Below the pieces are notes generated by a model. It did no database searches, was not told the origin of the DNA, and was given only the letters and a program-made list of their open reading frames with translations. A stretch of 6,778 nucleotides of DNA from DAIRET01 sp036795455 (GTDB lineage: Bacteria > Bacteroidota > Ignavibacteria > Ignavibacteriales > Ignavibacteriaceae): positions 1 to 6,778 of the forward strand of contig DAIRET010000159.1 of NCBI GenBank assembly GCA_036795455.1, in the 5' to 3' direction. Both the position numbers and the translations under genes were made by a program. Of the stretch, positions 6,764 through 6,778 are shown piece by piece; the stretch's first letter is position 1, and each line of letters starts with the position of its first letter.

Positions 6764-6778
6764 GGAATGCTTATAGAA

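Larger units (their letters stand above)
6404..6778. other. Intergenic region upstream of the operon
   Basis: These 375 bases hold no convincing gene on either strand. Contents from left to right are the AAGG ribosome site of the glycosyltransferase (6409-6412), the GC-rich inverted-repeat island, the candidate promoter, a short inverted repeat, an 8-base direct repeat CGCAACAA (6695-6702 and 6708-6715), and the edge palindrome. The longest ATG-started frame noticed is 35 codons on the plus strand (6493-6600), without a ribosome site. Confidence 0.7.

Noticed and set aside
6404..6778. tRNA or other known structured RNA gene
   Set aside because: No tRNA arm consensus or recognised RNA motif is visible on either strand.

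Overview
The window reads as a tightly packed, single-strand segment of a bacterial cell-surface glycan or glycolipid locus. All five genes lie on the minus strand and are transcribed from right to left. In order of transcription they are: a membrane-anchored family 2 polyprenyl-phosphate glycosyltransferase (6403-5369), a class I SAM-dependent methyltransferase with a C-terminal membrane segment (5328-4519), a large YfhO-family multi-membrane-spanning protein (4484-1932), a Wzx-like oligosaccharide flippase (1931-576), and a second SAM-dependent methyltransferase that runs off the left edge (603-1). Gaps are 40 and 34 bases between the first three genes, zero between the third and fourth, and there is a 28-base overlap between the fourth and fifth. 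No terminator or promoter is visible between genes, so one operon is the simplest reading.

Right of the first gene lie 375 bases (6404-6778) without a convincing gene. They hold a candidate promoter (6584-6614) that fits both a Bacteroidota-type TTG-N20-TAnnTTTG pattern and a loose sigma-70 pattern. They also hold a GC-rich island bounded by nested inverted repeats (6434-6532), which would fall in the untranslated leader, and a perfect small palindrome at the right edge (6751-6763) that resembles interspersed REP-like or terminator hairpins.

The organism is probably a member of the Bacteroidota/Ignavibacteriota (FCB) group. The grounds are GC near 39% in the middle of the window (hand count of a 300-base sample), the Bacteroidota-like promoter pattern, and protein sequences whose flavour (an 850-residue YfhO protein, a GtrB/CsbB-like transferase, a Wzx-like flippase) fits that group. 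This is inference without database support.

Functionally, the transferase would make an undecaprenyl-phosphate-linked sugar, and the flippase would move a lipid-linked glycan to the outer face. The YfhO protein, of GT-C type, could transfer sugar there, as proposed for the CsbB/YfhO pair of Bacillus subtilis. The two methyltransferases could methylate or cap the glycan. The substrate cannot be read from the sequence. I see no phage, CRISPR, transposase, rRNA or tRNA, and nothing that clearly amounts to an undescribed system. The best leads are the GT2/YfhO/flippase combination, the direct stop-start junction in one frame between yfhO-like and flippase genes, and the structured leader.
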